A stretch of DNA of 64,000 nucleotides from Methylobacterium durans (GTDB lineage: Bacteria > Pseudomonadota > Alphaproteobacteria > Rhizobiales > Beijerinckiaceae). The notes below the pieces were generated by a model. That model saw nothing but the letters and a program-made list of their open reading frames with translations, did not search any database and was not told where the DNA came from. Positions 1 through 8,581 of the stretch are shown one piece after another. The DNA lies in contig NZ_CP029550.1 in assembly GCF_003173715.1 (NCBI RefSeq), positions 868,001 to 932,000 of the forward strand, in the 5' to 3' direction. The position numbers and the translations under genes were made by a program. The number at the start of each line of letters is the position of its first letter. Within the stretch, counting starts at the first letter, position 1.

Positions 1-147
1 AGCCAGTTCGGTTCGATTGATCCGCATCGAGGCAGTGGAATGACCGCTGGCCGAAAAGCAATCCATACAGGATCATGACCGAGGTGGGTCGGCGGTAGGC
101 TGTCTGCTTTTCCGGCGGGCCTTCTCCGAAGCGGATCAGCCGCTTTC

Positions 148-170
148 GGCCGATTGTGTTGAAAAACTCG
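148..170 (+). repeat. Left terminal inverted repeat of the IS1182-like element
   Basis: This 23-bp end matches the reverse complement of 1663-1685 except for a two-base variable spot after GGCCGATT. It lies 60 bp upstream of the transposase start, as expected for an IS end. Confidence 0.7.
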
Positions 171-230
171 GGTGTTGCGGCGGTAGTCGTGAGGTGATTC
201 ACTTCTGTCGAGAGACGGAGACCGAAGCAG

Positions 231-1604
231 ATGATGGGACCTCGGCAAGTCGAGCAGGGTGCCCTGTTCTACGAGTTCTCGCTCGATACACATATCCCAG
301 CCGACCATCTGCTGCGCGCCATCGACCGCTTCGTTGACCTGTCGGGTCTACGCGCGCACCTGCAGCCGTTCTACAGCTCGACGGGCCGGCCCTCGGTCGA
401 CCCCGAGTTGATGATCCGCATGCTGCTCATCGGCTACTGCTTCGGCATCCGATCCGAGCGCCGCCTGTGCGACGAGGTCCACCTCAATCTCGCCTATCGC
501 TGGTTCTGCCGGCTCGGGCTCGACGGCCGGGTGCCGGACCATTCGACCTTCTCCAAGAACCGCCATGGCCGCTTCCGCGACAGCGACCTGCTGCGCTGCT
601 TGTTCGAGACCGTGCTCGCCCGCTGCATCGCCGAGGGGCTCGTGGGCGGCGAGGGCTTCGCGGTCGACGCCAGCCTTATCAAGGCTGATGCCAACCGGCA
701 GAAGGGTGTTGAGGGTACGAACGGCCTGCCACCCGAGAGCGTCAGCCGCGCCGCCCGGGAGTACCTGGCTGTGCTCGACGACGCCGCGTTCGGAGCTGCG
801 ACGCCGGTCGTGCCTAAGCTCGTTTCCCCCGCCGACCCGGCCGCGCGCTGGACGGGTGCGGACGGTGGGCTGGCCTACTTCGCCTACGCGGCCAACTACC
901 TGATCGACCTCGACCACGCGGTCATCGTGGACGTCGAGCCGACCACCGCGATCCGGCAGGCCGAGGTCACGGCCGCCAAGCGCATGATCGTGCGCTCGCG
1001 CGAGCGCTTCGACCTCTACCCGGCCCGGCTCGCCGGTGACAGCGGTTACGGCTCGGCCGCGATGCTGGGCTGGCTCGCCCACGAGCAGGGCATCGAGCCG
1101 CACATCCCCGTCTTCGATAAGTCCGAGCGCCGCGACGGCACCTTCAGCCGGTCGGCCTTCACCTACGACCCTGGCGCCGACGCCTACACCTGCCCGGCCG
1201 GCAAGCACCTGCGGCAACGCCAGAAGGTCTATCGGTCACCGCCCCCGCTCGTCGACGCAGACGGGATGCTGCGCTACCGCGCGAGCAAGTACGACTGCGA
1301 AGCTTGCGCGCTGAAGCCACGATGCTGCCCCAACGCATCCGCCCGCAAGATCCCACGCTCGATCCACGAGGGCGCCCGGCAGATGGCGCGCGACATCTGC
1401 GCCTCGGAGGCGGGCCGTACCTCGCGGCGTGAGCGCAAGAAGGTCGAGATGCTGTTTGCCCACCTTAAGCGGATCCTGCGGCTGGATCGGCTTCGGTTGC
1501 GGGGGCCAGACGGGGCCCGAGACGAGTTCCACCTCGCGGCCGCCGCCCAGAACCTACGGAAGCTGGCCAAGCTGATCCCGCTGGGGCAGCCGAGCCTAGC
1601 CTGA
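231..1604 (+). CDS. IS1182-family transposase
   Basis: A 457-residue DDE transposase. Residues about 20-110 match the conserved N-terminal DUF772-type region (GRPSVDPELMIRMLLIGYCF, then VPDHSTFSKNR). The likely catalytic triad is D146 (FAVDASLI), D270 (LAGDSGYGS) and E406 (ERKKVEMLFAHLKRIL). A cysteine cluster (C321, C356, C359, C365, C366) sits before the last acidic residue, as is usual in IS1182 proteins. The frame is complete and the length normal, so the protein may be active. Two adjacent ATG codons (231 and 234) are possible starts. It lies inside its inverted repeats with no passenger gene. Confidence 0.85.
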   Translation: MMGPRQVEQGALFYEFSLDTHIPADHLLRAIDRFVDLSGLRAHLQPFYSSTGRPSVDPELMIRMLLIGYCFGIRSERRLCDEVHLNLAYRWFCRLGLDGRVPDHSTFSKNRHGRFRDSDLLRCLFETVLARCIAEGLVGGEGFAVDASLIKADANRQKGVEGTNGLPPESVSRAAREYLAVLDDAAFGAATPVVPKLVSPADPAARWTGADGGLAYFAYAANYLIDLDHAVIVDVEPTTAIRQAEVTAAKRMIVRSRERFDLYPARLAGDSGYGSAAMLGWLAHEQGIEPHIPVFDKSERRDGTFSRSAFTYDPGADAYTCPAGKHLRQRQKVYRSPPPLVDADGMLRYRASKYDCEACALKPRCCPNASARKIPRSIHEGARQMARDICASEAGRTSRRERKKVEMLFAHLKRILRLDRLRLRGPDGARDEFHLAAAAQNLRKLAKLIPLGQPSLA

Positions 1605-1662
1605 CCGGCTGGCGGGAGCCCCCCGGCCAAGCACCCGGTCAAATCTCAATCCAGGCCAACCG

Positions 1663-1685
1663 CGAGTTTTTCAACGAAATCGGCC
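1663..1685 (-). repeat. Right terminal inverted repeat of the IS1182-like element
   Basis: The reverse complement reads GGCCGATTTCGTTGAAAAAC and then TCG, matching the left end at 148-170. It lies about 60 bp after the transposase stop. Confidence 0.7.
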
Positions 1686-1800
1686 AGCATCAGCCATTCG
1701 GCATTGCGCCCACTGCTGCCGTTCGCCGGACCCAATCAGCATCTCCAAAGCGCTCGTTCGCCCAGTGGTGTCATGGATCATGCCGCTGCCGGGCTGTGCC

Positions 1801-3225
1801 TCAAGGATCCGGCGTGCCGGGCGCAATGGGTGGGGTCCTCTTCAGGCTCTCGACGAACTCCGTCATGATCCGCATCGCCGGGCCGGCATTCCACGAGTTC
1901 CGAAGGCCCGTCGCGGGGTACTCCTCCTTCGGATCGGTGATGAGGTCGAACCCTTTGGGTGAGCCCAGCTTGGTCGGCGGGGTCCACCAATCCCGCTGCT
2001 CGTCGTAGAAGACGAGCTTCCAGTTCCGCCACTTCACCGCTTCCAGCCGGTCCGCCACGAACACCGGGAAGCCCTCGCGGGAGGATGTCTCCGCTTTGCC
2101 GAGCAGGAAGTCGCTCTGGTCCAACCCGTCGATAGGGCGGTCCTGCGGCACCGCCGCGCCCGCGACCTTGGCGAAGGTCGTGAATGTATCGACCTCGTGC
2201 ACGATCTCGTTGCTTACGCGCCCCGCAGGGATCTGACCCGGCCAGCGCACGATGAACGGCACCCGCAGCGAGCCCTCCATGTGCGTGAAGTAGTAGCCAC
2301 GCCACGGGCCAGAGGATCCTTGCCAAGGCCATGTCGCCTCGGGGCCGTTGTCGCTCGTGAACACGACGATGGTGTTCTCTCGGACGCGTAGGTCGTCGAT
2401 GGCGTCGAGGATCTCGCCCACATGCGCATCCATCTCGGCAAGAGCGTCGGGGAAGTCCCCGTAGCCGGTCCGGCCGGCGAACTGCGGGTTCGGCAGCGTC
2501 GGGAAGTGCACGAGTGTGAACGGGACGTAGGCGTAGAATGGTTTGCCCGAGGCCACGCTGCGCTTCATGAAATCGACCGTGCGACGGGCGCACTCCGCGT
2601 CGATCAGCCGGCGCTGGTCGAGGTCGTAGACGGGACCTTCGCGGCTCCGCTCACCCTTGCGGCCCTCCATGATGTGCTCGAACGATGCACCGGCCGCCTT
2701 CGCGGCGGGCTCGGAGGGCCAGAACGCCTCGTCGGTCGTGCGCGGGATGCCATACCACTCGTCGAAGCCCTGTTCGTTCGGCAGTCGGCCCTGCTCGCTG
2801 CCCAGGTGCCACTTGCCGAAGGCGGCGGTGGCATAGCCGACTGTCGATAGGGTCTCGGCGATCGTCACCTCCCACCGCGTCAGTCCTTCGAGGCCGCCGC
2901 CGATGGGCACCGAATGGGTGCCCGAGCGAATGGAGAAGCGCCCGGTCATGATGGCCGAGCGGCTCGGCGTGCACTGCGCCTCGACGTTGTAGTTGGTCAG
3001 CCGGGTCCCCTCAGTGGCCAGCCGGTCGATGCGGGGCGTCGGTGCGCCACGGGTGATGCCGCCGCCGTAGACGCCAACTTCGCCGTAGCCGAGGTTGTCC
3101 ATGAGGATGAAGACGATGTTCGGCCTGCCGTCCCGTGCAGGTGAGGACTGCGCTAGAGCGCCTGTCGGCGAGAGCGCGCTGCTCGCGAGAAGCGCCATAC
3201 CGAGGAGTAAGGTGGGCTTCTTCAT
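1801..3225 (-). CDS. Periplasmic arylsulfatase (sulfatase family)
   Basis: A 474-residue sulfatase predicted to hydrolyse sulfate esters in the periplasm. Residues 1-25 form a signal peptide ending GALA. The signature CTPSR at 85-89 places C85 as the residue converted to formylglycine. The N-terminal metal site reads LMDNLGYGE, with Asn44 where many sulfatases have a second Asp. FGKWHLG and FTSDNGPEA supply further active-site Lys, His, Asp and Asn. It is monocistronic between the IS element and a small gene on the same strand. The substrate cannot be told from sequence, and no formylglycine-generating enzyme gene is in this window. Confidence 0.88.
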   Translation of the reverse strand: MKKPTLLLGMALLASSALSPTGALAQSSPARDGRPNIVFILMDNLGYGEVGVYGGGITRGAPTPRIDRLATEGTRLTNYNVEAQCTPSRSAIMTGRFSIRSGTHSVPIGGGLEGLTRWEVTIAETLSTVGYATAAFGKWHLGSEQGRLPNEQGFDEWYGIPRTTDEAFWPSEPAAKAAGASFEHIMEGRKGERSREGPVYDLDQRRLIDAECARRTVDFMKRSVASGKPFYAYVPFTLVHFPTLPNPQFAGRTGYGDFPDALAEMDAHVGEILDAIDDLRVRENTIVVFTSDNGPEATWPWQGSSGPWRGYYFTHMEGSLRVPFIVRWPGQIPAGRVSNEIVHEVDTFTTFAKVAGAAVPQDRPIDGLDQSDFLLGKAETSSREGFPVFVADRLEAVKWRNWKLVFYDEQRDWWTPPTKLGSPKGFDLITDPKEEYPATGLRNSWNAGPAMRIMTEFVESLKRTPPIAPGTPDP

Positions 3226-3256
3226 CTCACGCCCCGTTCGTTACCGCCGACCTCAA

Positions 3257-3514
3257 TCAGAATTTCGCCACCAGGGGCTTCGGCTCTGCATCGCTCGGCG
3301 GACAATCCGGAAACGGCATCCAATCCGTGAACGTTTCGTCCGCATGGCCCTGCTCGCATGAGAAGACGTGCCAAGGATGGGCGTCGCCGAAGCGTTCGGG
3401 ATCCCAGCGGATCACGGCGCGCCGATCGGGATCGTTTCGGTTGATGGCAATGATCCGTCGACCGTCGCGCGGAGCTCGTTCCATGGACCGCCAACTGACC
3501 ATCGCCAGCTCCAT
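3257..3514 (-). CDS. Small DUF551-like protein
   Basis: An 85-residue protein with the layout of the DUF551 family, common in phages and alphaproteobacteria: an early W followed by ERAPRDGRRI, a central IRWDP, then HPWHVF and a terminal WMPFPDCPP. Function is unknown. The frame stays open far upstream to 4363, but that part is serine- and arginine-rich antisense noise. I therefore start at the ATG at 3514; an ATG at 3502 would also keep the family match. It sits just upstream of the sulfatase gene on the same strand. Confidence 0.6.
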   Translation of the reverse strand: MELAMVSWRSMERAPRDGRRIIAINRNDPDRRAVIRWDPERFGDAHPWHVFSCEQGHADETFTDWMPFPDCPPSDAEPKPLVAKF

Positions 3515-3767
3515 CCACCCAATCGCGTCTGCGCGAGGCAACGCGGCGAGCATCCGCCTCGTTCGTGTACGTGCGATCTCGTGCTCACCATCACAGCTTG
3601 CAGGTGCGACAGCGCGAACGACTGGAGCCTGAACAATTGCGGATTGTCGCCGGCGCAGATGGAAGCCATCGCACCTCGAACAACGCTGGGCCGCCTCGGG
3701 CTCAACGACCCGCTCTGCGCTGGCCCAACCGCGTGTCGCCCTGACAAGCGAGGAAACCGGAAACGAA

Positions 3768-3938
3768 GTGGAGTGGCTGTTCGCACGGCTCGACCTGCGG
3801 CTCACGGCCGTCGAGGCCGCCCAGACCGAGGTGCTGGCCGACCACAAGGATGATTTGGAGCATGAGGACATGGCAGCGCTTATGGCCGAGCTCGACTTGG
3901 AGGAGGAACAGATCAGGGTCGCGAGGGGCGAGCGATGA
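3768..3938 (+). CDS. Possible small acidic protein, unrecognised
   Basis: A short frame with GTG at 3768 and TGA at 3936-3938, giving about 56 residues rich in Glu, Asp, Leu and Ala (VEWLFARLDLRLTAVEAAQ, ending IRVARGER). It looks like an amphipathic helix or coiled coil. The opposite strand shows the Ser-rich pattern typical of antisense to acidic coding DNA, which supports coding here. There is no ATG and no clear ribosome site. It could be the tail of a decayed gene, since the frame is open back to 3633. Confidence 0.3.
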   Translation: MEWLFARLDLRLTAVEAAQTEVLADHKDDLEHEDMAALMAELDLEEEQIRVARGER

Positions 3939-4338
3939 CCACTCGCAGCACGCCTACGAACTGACCTGACCGGCTGGCTTTGGACCGGGCTCATTGCGAG
4001 GATCAGCCAGGACCGGAGGAGTTGGGGATGGGGCGAAATAGAGGCCGAGCGCCGAACCAGTGGTGCTGACGCTGCATGTCCGCTTCTCTGCATCTTGTGC
4101 CTCGAAGCAGACAGACGGCTTACGGCCACCATCGGTCGTTCGAGGGCATTGAACGCAAACCGCCCGAGAGCAGACGCTTCAAGGGCCTGGACGGAGTCGC
4201 GAGTTGCCGCCTTCGGTCTTGCGGCCGCATCTGCGTTGCTCAGGCTTGGCAGCACACAGCGGGGCAAACAGGGTGCTCCGGAGATCAGCAGGCTTTGTGC
4301 AGAAGAGACCTTCATGTCCCCTCCCCCGTTATCCGGCC
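3939..4338. other. Intergenic, no gene seen
   Basis: About 400 bp with no convincing coding frame, RNA or repeat on either strand. It lies upstream of the DUF1810 gene and probably holds its promoter, but no clear -35/-10 pair stands out. Confidence 0.4.
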
Positions 4339-4749
4339 ATGACCGATCCTTTTGACCTTGCAAGGTTCGTGGATGCTCAGAGCGGTGTCTATGAGCAGGC
4401 GCTGCGGGAGCTGACGGCGGGGCAAAAGCGCAGCCATTGGATGTGGTTCATCTTTCCTCAGATCGCCGGTCTCGGGTTCAGCGCCATGGCCCAGCGTTAC
4501 GCTATCGGTTCGATCGACGAGGCACGCGCCTACCTTGAGCATCCCGTGCTTGGACCTCGCCTGAAGCGCTGCACAGAGGCTGTGAACCGGGTGTCAGGGC
4601 GCTCGGCGCATGCCATCTTCGGCTCTCCCGACGACATGAAGTTCCGCTCGAGCATGACTTTGTTCGGGCGCGCTGCGCCAGGCGCATTACCCTTTCGGAC
4701 GGCGCTCGCGCGCTTCTTCGACGGGCAGGAGGATTCGCGCACGCTGTAA
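4339..4749 (+). CDS. DUF1810 family protein
   Basis: A 136-residue soluble protein matching the DUF1810 family: FDLARFVDAQ, then SHWMWFIFPQIAGLG, SAMAQRYAI, GPRLKRCTEAV and a C-terminal DDMKFRSSMTLF. Length is normal and no biochemical role is established. The ATG at 4339 begins exactly where family members begin; a longer open frame upstream has no family resemblance. It is not in an operon. Confidence 0.8.
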   Translation: MTDPFDLARFVDAQSGVYEQALRELTAGQKRSHWMWFIFPQIAGLGFSAMAQRYAIGSIDEARAYLEHPVLGPRLKRCTEAVNRVSGRSAHAIFGSPDDMKFRSSMTLFGRAAPGALPFRTALARFFDGQEDSRTL

Positions 4750-5168
4750 AAGCTGCAGCCATCCTGACGGCACAATCCGCCGGCGGCATCGAGAGCTGCA
4801 TCAAAGTCAAAGGGTTCTGCGCGCCACCTCTCTCGTTCTAAGCTCGGCCGCGTTGGGGGCAGACCCCATGCTCCGGTTGTGAACAGCCACGATACGATAC
4901 TCCCCTAGGACGAGGCTGCGTCGTCGAGATCTGCGAGTGAGCCGCAGCCGAGCGAATGTGGCCGAGGCCGGCGCCGGCATCCTCGGTCTCCGCGATCGTC
5001 CCCGCATGCGCGTGCACTTGAGGCGCGAGACGATCCAGAACCGGGTGTGGGTAAAAACGTGGGTACTTGGGCGCGGCTCTGCGCCTATTCCGGCTCGTCG
5101 GCGCCGCTACAAGCGGCGCAGCAGATGAGATCGCCGGATGGAATTCCCTTTGAGTTCAAAGGGTTTGA
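4750..5168. other. Intergenic with two hairpins, no gene
   Basis: About 420 bp without a credible gene. It contains an inverted repeat GCGCCGC-N5-GCGGCGC near 5101-5119 and a hairpin next to the tRNA, listed separately. Confidence 0.4.
5146..5163 (-). terminator. Hairpin just downstream of tRNA-Pro
   Basis: A perfect 8-bp inverted repeat, CCCTTTGA and TCAAAGGG, separated by two bases, lies 6 bp past the encoded CCA end of tRNA-Pro. It is probably a terminator or a processing hairpin. No T-run follows, so intrinsic termination is uncertain. Confidence 0.4.
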
Positions 5169-5246
5169 TGGTCGGAGCGAGAGGATTCGAACCTCCGACC
5201 CCTAGTCCCCCAGACTAGTGCGCTAACCGGGCTGCGCTACGCTCCG
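5169..5246 (-). tRNA. tRNA-Pro (anticodon GGG)
   Basis: A complete cloverleaf on the minus strand. The acceptor stem CGGAGCG pairs with CGCTCCG. The anticodon stem CTAGT/ACTAG encloses the loop CTGGGGG, giving anticodon GGG (proline). The T-arm holds GGTTCGAATCC. CCA is encoded at the 3' end (5169-5171). No integrase or att repeat is seen next to it. Confidence 0.95.
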
Positions 5247-5392
5247 ACGCCCCGAGAGGGCCTGCGCGTCTTAGCTTTCCGGTTTCGGCTGCGCAACCCC
5301 CATCAGCGGGTCCGGCGGTGGACGCTGGAAGCGGGGGCCTGGGCGCGCTAACCCGGTCGGCCCGAGACGCCCGCCGCCTTGCCCGGATCCCC

Positions 5393-6679
5393 ATGACAAA
5401 CAGACCGGTCGCCTTCGATCTCACCCGCCTGATCACGCGCCTGCGCCACGCGAGCCCGACCGGTATCGACCGGGTCGATCTCGCCTACGCGCGCTGGGCG
5501 CTCGGCGGCGCGGGACCGCGCTTCGGCCTCGTCACGACGGCCTACGGGCCGCGGGTGGTCGATCGGGCGCGCGCCAGCGCGATCGTCGACGCCGTCGCGG
5601 CCGGCTGGGTCGAGGATGTCGAGGCCGAGGGCGATCCGGTCTACCGGCGCCTCGCCGCGCGCCTCCATGCGCAGGCCGGCAGCGCCGCGTCGGGAGCGCC
5701 GCGGCGCGGGCGCGAGGAGCCGTGGCGCCGCAGGCGGATCCAGGCCGAGACGGCGCTCCGCACCCTGCGGGCGCGGGGCCCCGAGGCCCTTCCGGCCGGC
5801 ACCCTCTACATCCATACGTCGCATCTGCGCCTCGACCGGCCCGAGCGGTTCGATTGGCTCTACGACCGGCGCGACCTGCGCCCCGTCTTCTTCCTGCACG
5901 ACCTCATCCCGATCACCCATCCGGAATACGGCCGTCCCGGCGAGGCCGAGCGGCACGCCCTCCGTCTGCGGACCGGGGCGCGGCACGCGGCTCATATCGT
6001 GGTCAATTCGGGCGATGTCGGCGCGCAGGTGGCCCGGCACATCGAGGCGGAGGGGTTCACCGTGCCCGGCATCACGGTCGGGCATCTCGGCATCGAGCCG
6101 GCCTTCGGGCGGGAGGGGCCGCGTCTGTCCCCGGACCGGCCGGTCTTCCTCGTCTGCGGCACGATCGAGCCCCGCAAGAACCACCTGCTCCTGCTCCATC
6201 TTTGGCGCGGCCTGGCCGAGCGGATGGGCGAGGCGACACCCTACCTCGTCCTCGTCGGGCGGCGGGGCTGGGAGGCGGAGAACATCATCGACCTGCTCGA
6301 TCGGTGCCGTGCGATCCGCGGCAGCGTCGTGGAAGTGTCCGGCCTCTCGACGCACGGGCTCGCGGCGCTGATGCGCTCGGCCACCGCCCTGCTGATGCCC
6401 TCGTTCACGGAGGGTTACGGCCTGCCCGTGGTGGAAGCCGGCGCGAGCGGCCTGCCCGTGATCGCCTCGGACATTCCGGTCCACAGGGAAGTCGGCGGCA
6501 GCTTCGCGAACTTCCTCGATCCCCTCGACGGGCCGGGCTGGCGCGACGCCGTCGAGGCCCTGAGCGCACCGGGCTCGACCCTGCGCGCCGACCTGAGCGG
6601 CCGCCTCGCCCGCTACGCGCCGCCGACCTGGACAGGGCATTTCGCGCGGGTCGAGGCGGCGCTCGCGGCCCTGCCCTGA
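5393..6679 (+). CDS. Family 4-type (GT-B) glycosyltransferase
   Basis: A 428-residue cytoplasmic glycosyltransferase. The C-terminal Rossmann half starts near residue 249 with VFLVCGTIEPRKNHLLLL, the usual nucleotide-sugar-binding start of GT4 enzymes. The E-x7-E motif is at 339-347 (EGYGLPVVE), followed by SGLPVIASDIPVHREV. The ATG at 5393 is chosen because MTNRPVAFDLTRL begins the domain; an in-frame ATG at 5318 adds only low-complexity residues. The acceptor is unknown. It is isolated from the glycan locus at 42-62 kb. Confidence 0.8.
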   Translation: MTNRPVAFDLTRLITRLRHASPTGIDRVDLAYARWALGGAGPRFGLVTTAYGPRVVDRARASAIVDAVAAGWVEDVEAEGDPVYRRLAARLHAQAGSAASGAPRRGREEPWRRRRIQAETALRTLRARGPEALPAGTLYIHTSHLRLDRPERFDWLYDRRDLRPVFFLHDLIPITHPEYGRPGEAERHALRLRTGARHAAHIVVNSGDVGAQVARHIEAEGFTVPGITVGHLGIEPAFGREGPRLSPDRPVFLVCGTIEPRKNHLLLLHLWRGLAERMGEATPYLVLVGRRGWEAENIIDLLDRCRAIRGSVVEVSGLSTHGLAALMRSATALLMPSFTEGYGLPVVEAGASGLPVIASDIPVHREVGGSFANFLDPLDGPGWRDAVEALSAPGSTLRADLSGRLARYAPPTWTGHFARVEAALAALP

Positions 6680-6856
6680 CCCGGCCGCGGTTGCACCGGT
6701 GATGGCTGACGAATATGGAAAGACGTCAGTCGCACGTCGTCCCCGCCGGTCGCCGAACTCCCGCGCCGCATCCCCGTCGCCTCGGGCCCGCTCCCTCGGC
6801 TATGGATGCGTCGGTTCGCGGCGCCGGCCGCGCGGATTTGGGCAAGGATGGATCGC

Positions 6857-7177
6857 ATGAAGGTCGTCGATCTGGATAGGGACGCGATCAGGAAGGGGCT
6901 CGCCGATAACGCCCTCCTGGTGATCGACGTGCGCGAGCCGCACGAGTTCGAGAGCGGGCACATTCCGGGCGCGGTCACGCACCCGCTATCCACCTTCGAC
7001 ACGCAGGCGCTGGCCGAGCTGATCGGCAACGACCCGCGCCAGCCCGTCTTCTCCTGCGCCTCGGGCGTCCGCTCGGTGCACGCGCTCGCCGCCGCCCAGG
7101 CGGCGGGCCTGCCGATCGAGGCGCATTACCGGGGCGGGTTCAAGGATTGGCTCGGCGCGGGCGAGCCGGTCGAGTGA
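6857..7177 (+). CDS. Rhodanese-like sulfurtransferase
   Basis: A 106-residue single-domain rhodanese. LLVIDVREPHEFESGHIPGA is the family signature, and the active-site loop CASGVRS starts at C67, the cysteine that carries persulfide sulfur. Length fits GlpE/PspE-type enzymes; with no signal peptide it should be cytoplasmic. AAGGA sits 8 bp before the ATG at 6857; another ATG at 6848 is too close to it. It precedes the RND adaptor gene by about 120 bp, which need not mean a functional link. Confidence 0.85.
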   Translation: MKVVDLDRDAIRKGLADNALLVIDVREPHEFESGHIPGAVTHPLSTFDTQALAELIGNDPRQPVFSCASGVRSVHALAAAQAAGLPIEAHYRGGFKDWLGAGEPVE

Positions 7178-7296
7178 CCGAACGGGGCCTCGGCCTCAGC
7201 GGGCGCCGTCATCCCGCTTGCGTACCGGGCGTGTGCGGTGGCGCACCACGCTCCGCTTCCTGGCCGAGTAGGGCGCGGGGCGTAGGGAAACCCAAC

Positions 7297-8451
7297 ATGC
7301 ACAAGCCTCGGTTCTCGAACCTCCTCCGCATGGCCGGGCTGGGGGTCTCGCTCCTGCCAGCCTGCCTCGCCGCGCCCGTCCATGCCCAGGCTCCCGGCGG
7401 ACCGCCGCCCACCGTCACGGTGGCCAAGCCGGTGGTACGCGAGATCGTCGAGCGCGATTCCTATACCGGCCGCTTCGATCCGGTCGAGATCGTGGAGGTG
7501 CGCGCCCGCGTCACCGGCTACCTCGACAAGATCGCCTTCCAGGACGGCGCCAACGTGAAGAAGGGCGACCTGCTCTTCGTGATTGACCGGCGCCCCTACA
7601 AGGCCGCCCTCGACCAGGCGCAGGCGACCCTCGTCTCCGCCAAGGCCCGCCTCAACTTCACGCAGACGGATCTGGAGCGCGCGCAGACGCTCAGCCGCTC
7701 GGGCAACATCTCCGAGCAGGTGACGGACCAGCGGCGGCAAGCCTCGCAGACCGCGCAGGCCGACGTCGACAACGCCGAGGCCGCGCTTCGGCAGGCGCAG
7801 CTCAACTACGACTTCACCGAGGTCCGCTCGCCCATCAGCGGCCGCATCAGCCGGCGCCTCGTCACCGAGGGCAACATCGTCATCACCGACCAGACCCAGC
7901 TCACGACGATCGTCTCCCTCGATCCGATCTATTTCGGCTTCACCGTCGATGAGCGCTCGTTCCTGAAGTACCAGGGCAGCCTCGGCATCGGCATGGGCGC
8001 CTCGCAGCAGGGCAAGGGCGTGCCGATCCTGATCGCGCTCACCGGCGAGGACAAGCCGACCCGCAAGGGCACCCTCGACTTCGTGGACAACCGCGTCGAC
8101 AACCAGACCGGTACGGTGCTCCTGCGCGCCACGGTCGAGAACCCGGACAGCTTCATCAAGCCGGGCCTGTTCGGCATCGTCTCGCTGCCGGCGACGAAGC
8201 CGTTCCAGGGCGTCCTGCTGCCCGACGAGGCGGTCTCGGCCAACCAGGACAAGCGCATCGTCTACGTGATCGCCGAGGACGGCACCGCCTCGGCGAAGGA
8301 GGTCAAGCTCGGCCCGAAGGTCGACGGCTACCGGGTCATCCGCGACGGCCTGAAGGGCGACGAGACCGTGGTGATCAACGGCCTCACCCGCGTGCGCCCG
8401 GGCGCCAAGGTGACGCCCGAGACCAAGACCCTGCCGCCGACCCGCTCCTGA
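7297..8451 (+). CDS. RND efflux periplasmic adaptor (MFP)
   Basis: A 384-residue AcrA/MexA-type membrane-fusion protein linking the inner-membrane pump to an outer-membrane channel. The signal region (about residues 1-30, ending PVHAQA) is followed by a beta-barrel/lipoyl start (YTGRFDPVEIVEVRARVTGY), a helical hairpin with LNFTQTDLERAQTL, the second lipoyl half (NYDFTEVRSPISGRISR) and C-terminal barrel strands. AGGGA precedes the ATG at 7297. It forms a unit with the pump gene 130 bp downstream. No outer-membrane factor gene is nearby, so a shared TolC-like channel is likely. Confidence 0.88.
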   Translation: MHKPRFSNLLRMAGLGVSLLPACLAAPVHAQAPGGPPPTVTVAKPVVREIVERDSYTGRFDPVEIVEVRARVTGYLDKIAFQDGANVKKGDLLFVIDRRPYKAALDQAQATLVSAKARLNFTQTDLERAQTLSRSGNISEQVTDQRRQASQTAQADVDNAEAALRQAQLNYDFTEVRSPISGRISRRLVTEGNIVITDQTQLTTIVSLDPIYFGFTVDERSFLKYQGSLGIGMGASQQGKGVPILIALTGEDKPTRKGTLDFVDNRVDNQTGTVLLRATVENPDSFIKPGLFGIVSLPATKPFQGVLLPDEAVSANQDKRIVYVIAEDGTASAKEVKLGPKVDGYRVIRDGLKGDETVVINGLTRVRPGAKVTPETKTLPPTRS

Positions 8452-8581
8452 GCCGAGCGGCGCCCCGGGCGCGAGACGAACGATGATCGCCGCCCGGGGG
8501 CCTCGAACCCCCGGGCGTCGCGCCGATGACGACGCAGGCCGCCGGCCGCCGCGAGGCGCCAGGCGGCGAGAGGTTTGACCG

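Larger units (their letters stand above)
148..1685 (+). mobile_element. IS1182-family-like insertion sequence
   Basis: One transposase gene is flanked by imperfect 23-bp inverted repeats at 148-170 and 1663-1685. Both outer ends read GGCCGATT, then a short variable spot, then GTTGAAAAACTCG. The element is about 1.54 kb, usual for the family. No target duplication is obvious at the ends chosen, so the true tips may lie a few bases outside. Confidence 0.75.

Noticed and set aside
3515..4363. Long upstream extension of the DUF551-like gene
   Set aside because: The extension is Ser-, Arg- and Ala-rich, opposite an acidic frame on the plus strand, and the family domain begins at 3514.
5146..5246. 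tRNA-Pro as an attachment site of an integrated element
   Set aside because: There is no integrase gene beside it and no repeated tRNA 3' end was found nearby; the adjacent hairpin is better read as a terminator.
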